Positions 60,517-64,000 of a stretch of 64,000 nucleotides of DNA are shown piece after piece; within the stretch, counting starts at the first letter, position 1, and each line of letters starts with the position of its first letter. The stretch is taken from contig NZ_CP136946.1 of assembly GCF_050916355.1 (NCBI RefSeq), positions 1-64,000 of the forward strand. Direction: 5' to 3'. A program made the position numbers and the translations under genes. The notes beneath the pieces are model-generated. The model saw only the letters and a list, made by a program, of their open reading frames with translations, was not told the DNA's origin and did not search any database. The stretch comes from Jeongeupia wiesaeckerbachi. Lineage in GTDB: Bacteria; Pseudomonadota; Gammaproteobacteria; Burkholderiales; Chitinibacteraceae.

Positions 60517-61408
60517 GGCGGCCTCTCCTCAGCTCGGAATAAAGATAGGGCACGACAACCGCCGACACGGTGACCAGCATCATCATCGCGCTGGCCGCGC
60601 CAAGCCCCATCTGGCCGCGCGTAAACGCCATCTGGTACATAAAGGTTGCCGGCAGATCGGACGAAAAGCCGGGACCACCGCCGGTCAGCGCCATGACGAG
60701 GTCAAAGCTCTTGATCGCGATGTGCGCGAGAATCATCAAGGTCGAAAAAAACACCGGTCGCATCGCCGGCAGAATGATGCGCAAATAGATGCGCGGCAGA
60801 CTGGCGCCATCGATCTGTGCCGCCTTGATGATCGAATCATCGATGCCGCGCAGCCCGGCGAGAAACAATGCCATCACAAAACCCGACGATTGCCAGATAC
60901 CGGCGATGACGATGGTGTAGATCGAGCGATCCGGGTTGACCAGCCAATCGAAACTGAAGCCGGCATAGCCCCAGTCGTGCATCAGTTTTTCCAGCCCCAA
61001 GCCCGGGTTCAGCATCCATCCCCAAGCGGTACCCGTGACGATGAACGACAGCGCCAGCGGGTACAGATAGATCGTGCGCAGCGCTCCTTCGAGCCGGATT
61101 TTCTGGTCGAGCAGGATCGCCAGCACGATGCCAACAACCATCGCACCACCGATAAACAGCGCGCTGAAAATAAACAGATTGTGAACCGCTACCCACCAGC
61201 GCTCACTGGCAAACAGCGCCTCATATTGAGTCAGACCGACCCACTCGTAGTTGGGTAGCAAACGCGAAGCGGTGAACGACAAGGCGCCGTTCCACGCAAT
61301 GAAGCCATACAAGAACACCAGAACCAGCAGAAACGACGGTGCCAGTACCAGCCGAGGCAACCAGTGCTCGGCAAAACCGTAGTGCGCCGGGCGCGACATC
61401 ACGGACAT
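60509..61408 (-). CDS. Sugar ABC permease, MalF-like
   Basis: The 299-residue permease has six hydrophobic segments and the coupling motif AAQIDGASLPRIYLRIILPA. ATG 61408 (MSVMSRPAHYG) has GGAG six bases upstream. It follows the binding protein gene after about 100 bases, in the order binding protein-MalF-MalG-ATPase seen in glucose/mannose (Gts-type) transporters. Confidence 0.94.
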   Translation of the reverse strand: MSVMSRPAHYGFAEHWLPRLVLAPSFLLVLVFLYGFIAWNGALSFTASRLLPNYEWVGLTQYEALFASERWWVAVHNLFIFSALFIGGAMVVGIVLAILLDQKIRLEGALRTIYLYPLALSFIVTGTAWGWMLNPGLGLEKLMHDWGYAGFSFDWLVNPDRSIYTIVIAGIWQSSGFVMALFLAGLRGIDDSIIKAAQIDGASLPRIYLRIILPAMRPVFFSTLMILAHIAIKSFDLVMALTGGGPGFSSDLPATFMYQMAFTRGQMGLGAASAMMMLVTVSAVVVPYLYSELRRGRHV

Positions 61409-61507
61409 GAGAATCTCCAAGGCAGGCAAGATCCGGCCAGGCATAGCCCGGCCGGCCGGTACAGCAGCCGGCTGCGTCCGTGCGCAGCGCGGCACTCACC
61501 TTTCGGG

Positions 61508-62752
61508 TCAGCGAACCTTGGCGGCCGTTGCCAGTTTTTCGGCGGCCTTCTGCGCGCTGGCGGCGTCATCGTTCCAGAACTGCGAAATGACGTCATACAT
61601 CGCGCCCTGTGTCGCGGAGTACATCGCCATGCCATGCGCGAACGACGGCAGCAGCGTGCCCTTGGCGGCATCGGCCTTGAAGTCCTCGGCCGACTTCTTG
61701 CCACACTCGTCGAACTTGCTCATGTCCATGCCCATGCGCGCCGGAATAGAACCCTTGTTGAGGTTGAAGAGCTCCTGGAACTGCGGGCTCATCAGCGTTT
61801 CGGCCAGATCCCGCTGTCCTTTCACTGCAGCCTTGTTCGGCAGCTTGAACATCACGAAACTGTCGATGTTGAAGGTGTAGGCGTTCGCTGTGCCCGGCGC
61901 GGCGAGACAGAGGAAATCCTTGCCCGGCACTTTGCCGGCAGCCAGAAACTCACCCTTGGCCCAGTCGCCCATGAACTGCATCGCAGCGGTGCCGTTGATG
62001 ACCATCGCCGTGACGAGGTTCCATTCACGACCGGCGCTCGCCTTGTCGGTATACGGCTTGATGCGCTTATAGGTCTCAAGCACCTTGACCATGGTTGGGC
62101 CTTTCAAGGTGGCCTGATCAAGCTGGACGAAGGCTTTCTTGTAGAAATCGGCGCCGCCAACACCAAGCGCCACGGTTTCGAATACCGTCGCGTCTTGCCA
62201 TGGCTGACCGCCGTAAGCGACCGGCTGGATGCCGGCCTTCTTCAAGGCATCCGCCACCTTGAAGAATTCGTCCCAGGTCGTCGGTGCCTTGACGTTGGCC
62301 TTCTTCAGCAGCGCCGGATTGACCCACAGCCAGTTCACCCGGTGCACATTGACCGGCGCAGCCACGTACTGCCCCTTGTACTTCATCACATTGGACACCG
62401 CCGGTGGCAGTACCTTGTCCCAACCGTCTTTCTTGGCGACGTCGTCAATCGACGCCAGCACACCCTCGGCGCCCCATTCCTGAATTGCAGGCCCCTTGAT
62501 CTGCGCTGCCGCCGGCGGGTTCCCTGAAACGACCCGTGCCTTCAGCGCGGTCATCGCGTTTTCGCCAGCACCACCGGCAACGGCAAAGTCCTTCCACTTG
62601 TCGCCCTTGGCTTCGAGCATTTTCTTCAGCTCGCCAGCGGCCTTGGCTTCACCGCCCGATGTCCACCAGTGCAGCACCTCAACCTCGGCCGCATTTGCCG
62701 CAAACGCCATAGCCAGAACCGCCACCCCCACCGACATACGCACAGCTCGCAT
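61508..62752 (-). CDS. Sugar-binding periplasmic protein (glucose/mannose GtsA-like)
   Basis: The 414-residue protein has a signal peptide (RMSVGVAVLAMAFAANA) and mature start AEVEVLHWWTSGGEAKAAGE, then AVAGGAGENAMTALKARVVS and NPPAAAQIKGPAIQEWGAEG, which closely resembles GtsA of Pseudomonas, the glucose-binding protein. It binds a monosaccharide and delivers it to the permeases. ATG 62752 has AGGAGAGA upstream. Sugar specificity is inferred from resemblance. Confidence 0.9.
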   Translation of the reverse strand: MRAVRMSVGVAVLAMAFAANAAEVEVLHWWTSGGEAKAAGELKKMLEAKGDKWKDFAVAGGAGENAMTALKARVVSGNPPAAAQIKGPAIQEWGAEGVLASIDDVAKKDGWDKVLPPAVSNVMKYKGQYVAAPVNVHRVNWLWVNPALLKKANVKAPTTWDEFFKVADALKKAGIQPVAYGGQPWQDATVFETVALGVGGADFYKKAFVQLDQATLKGPTMVKVLETYKRIKPYTDKASAGREWNLVTAMVINGTAAMQFMGDWAKGEFLAAGKVPGKDFLCLAAPGTANAYTFNIDSFVMFKLPNKAAVKGQRDLAETLMSPQFQELFNLNKGSIPARMGMDMSKFDECGKKSAEDFKADAAKGTLLPSFAHGMAMYSATQGAMYDVISQFWNDDAASAQKAAEKLATAAKVR

Positions 62753-62883
62753 TCTTTTATCTCTCCTGTGGCAGGCCGCCCCTTGGCAACCTCGCAAGCT
62801 AAGCGTAGGCAACATGAATAGCGACTGATATCAGGTAATCGCCGATCAGGTACGGCATGTAGGGCGTATACCGTAGCCGACAA

Positions 62884-62914
62884 ACAAAAACGGCGCCCCT
62901 TTTCAGGAGCGCCG
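62884..62914 (-). terminator. Second terminator downstream of the porin gene
   Basis: On the minus strand, CGGCGCTCC and GGGGCGCCG form an imperfect stem followed by TTTTTG. It is the second of two hairpins after the porin stop and separates it from the sugar operon. Confidence 0.8.
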
Positions 62915-62920
62915 AACAAT

Positions 62921-62948
62921 TAAAAAAGGGCGACCGAAGTCGCCCTTT
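62921..62948 (-). terminator. First terminator downstream of the porin gene
   Basis: On the minus strand, AAAGGGCGAC (from 62948) pairs with GTCGCCCTTT (to 62925), with a four-base loop, followed by a T-run. Tandem terminators after a porin gene fit strong expression. Confidence 0.92.
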
Positions 62949-62979
62949 CTGAACTAGCAAATCGAATCAAACGAATCGA

Positions 62980-64000
62980 TTAGAAGCCGGTCCAGGTACC
63001 GAACAGCAGACGGTAGCTGTTTTGGTCCGAGCCGATGGTCGCGTAGTCAGCACCCATCTTCGCGTTTTCGTTGGCGATCGAGTAACGACCTTGAACGTAA
63101 GCGGAGGTGTTGTTCGACAGTGCGTAGTTCCACTGACCGTAGATCACGTGAGCATCGCTATCGTCGATCTTGTTGCCGTTTTGCTCAGCTTCGTCGAAGT
63201 AGTTGTACGTCACGCCGACGGTGTTCTTGCCAGCCGAGTAGATACCTTGAACGAAGTACTGGTTCTGGTCGCCAGCGATACCGGCCCACGAATTTTCCCA
63301 GCCCTTGTAACCGGCCTTGAGGGTGAAGGCGCCGAAGTTGTAGCCACCAGCCACGAACCAGAACTTGCTCGGGTCCTGTTGGTGAGTAACTTCACCGGTA
63401 ACCTTGTTCGTGCTATTAGCTTCAGCCTGCTGATAGCCAGCATCGATCATGAAGCCACCGCCCGAGTAACCAGCGGTCACGTCGAACATGTATTCTTGAT
63501 CAACGCCATCGATTTGGTTTTGCTGACCCAGGAACGAGTAGTAACCCGAGAACGAGAAACCACCCCAGTTCGGCGAGTCGTATGCAATCGAGTTGTCCGG
63601 GTTGAAAGCAACCAGACCCAGCTCAGCAACGTGCATAGCACCGCCGAGGTTGCCGTACGGCCAGTCCAGCTTCAGGTACGACGGGGTGTAGATGCGACCA
63701 AAGCGCAGGGTACCCCAATCGCCTTGCCAGCCGCCCCAAGCTTCACGGTTACCCCAAGTCTTGTCGGACTGTTCGCGGTAGTTTTCAACACCGGTCCAGA
63801 TCTTCCAGATCACCTTGGAGCCGTTGTCCAGCTTGTCGCTGCCCGAGAAGAACAGACGCGGTTCAACGTCGAGTTCGACTTCGTCACGGAAGCCGTCGGC
63901 ATCCGAACCGTGGATATAGATGTCCGATTCGATCGAACCGCCGATGGTGACTTCGGCGAAAGCCGGAGCCGCGAAAGCAGCTGCCAGGGAAGCAGCAACC
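62980..64000 (-). CDS. Outer-membrane porin (Neisseria/Comamonas type), 5' end outside window
   Basis: The frame runs from the right edge to the stop at 62980, about 340 residues. The part nearest the edge is a signal peptide end (SLAAAFAAPAFA) followed by EVTIGGSIESDIYIHGSDAD. Sixteen-strand porin features follow: GSKVIWKIWTGVENYREQSD, GDWGTLRFGRIYTPSYLKLD, alternating aromatic strands and a terminal phenylalanine in FGTWTGF. It forms a general or anion-type diffusion pore. The nearby sugar transporter may use it, but terminators separate them. Only the first few residues are missing. Confidence 0.93.
   Translation of the reverse strand, partial: VAASLAAAFAAPAFAEVTIGGSIESDIYIHGSDADGFRDEVELDVEPRLFFSGSDKLDNGSKVIWKIWTGVENYREQSDKTWGNREAWGGWQGDWGTLRFGRIYTPSYLKLDWPYGNLGGAMHVAELGLVAFNPDNSIAYDSPNWGGFSFSGYYSFLGQQNQIDGVDQEYMFDVTAGYSGGGFMIDAGYQQAEANSTNKVTGEVTHQQDPSKFWFVAGGYNFGAFTLKAGYKGWENSWAGIAGDQNQYFVQGIYSAGKNTVGVTYNYFDEAEQNGNKIDDSDAHVIYGQWNYALSNNTSAYVQGRYSIANENAKMGADYATIGSDQNSYRLLFGTWTGF

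Overview
The window looks like part of a GC-rich betaproteobacterial chromosome. The housekeeping proteins (Dxs, IspA, DnaX, RecR, NadC, YbiT), a Neisseria-type porin and a glucose/mannose-type ABC transporter suggest the order Neisseriales, perhaps the Chitinibacter/Jeongeupia group; this placement comes from protein resemblance and is not proven. The first 17.8 kb is the right-hand (late) part of a transposable, Mu-like prophage. The remainder is chromosome.

Prophage (1-17822). The head module is Mu-like: G-type morphogenesis protein, I/Z protease-scaffold, major capsid, decoration protein, gp36 and gp37. The contractile-tail module is P2-like: sheath, tube, tail chaperone with frameshift extension, tape measure, U, X, D, V, W, J, I, fibre and fibre assembly. 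Genes overlap or abut on the plus strand. Three apparent accessory genes interrupt the set: an Acb2/Tad1-like nucleotide-sponge candidate (3159-3464), a small antisense membrane protein (7084-7344), and an antisense zinc-ribbon/DUF4145 protein (12805-13485). A conserved non-coding element lies directly before the protease gene and again before the W gene, where late promoters are expected. The right end of the element is recognised at 17822 by its close similarity to the Mu right end. It sits 20 bp before the start codon of a LysR regulator.

Chromosome, 17.8-31 kb. This part holds the LysR regulator, a DUF6671-like protein, and a compact minus-strand operon encoding a membrane-anchored nucleotidyltransferase, an acetyltransferase, a secreted M20 peptidase and an isochorismatase-fold hydrolase. 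It continues with an RluF-like pseudouridine synthase, an RstA/RstB two-component pair, a MipA/OmpV outer-membrane protein, a hydrolase with a Cys nucleophile elbow and an EF-G-like GTPase.

Chromosome, 31-49 kb. An isoprenoid operon (xseB-ispA-dxs) is followed by a JmjC/cupin protein with a hydrolase, a GlmS paralogue with a degenerate glutaminase domain, a MocR regulator diverging from a DUF2917 protein, a chemoreceptor, an MHYT-GGDEF-EAL protein, an EamA exporter with nadC, a phosphohexomutase and a YheT-type hydrolase.

Chromosome, 49-64 kb. This part contains the ABC-F protein YbiT, an aminotransferase gene interrupted by an in-frame TGA, a PilZ-like protein, tRNA-Ser(UGA), PBP4 (dacB), the dnaX-ybaB-recR cluster, a sugar ABC transporter (binding protein, two permeases, ATPase) and a porin that runs off the right edge. 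A shared TTTTGTAAG element lies upstream of the chemoreceptor, the GGDEF-EAL gene and the PilZ-like gene and may mark a small signalling regulon.
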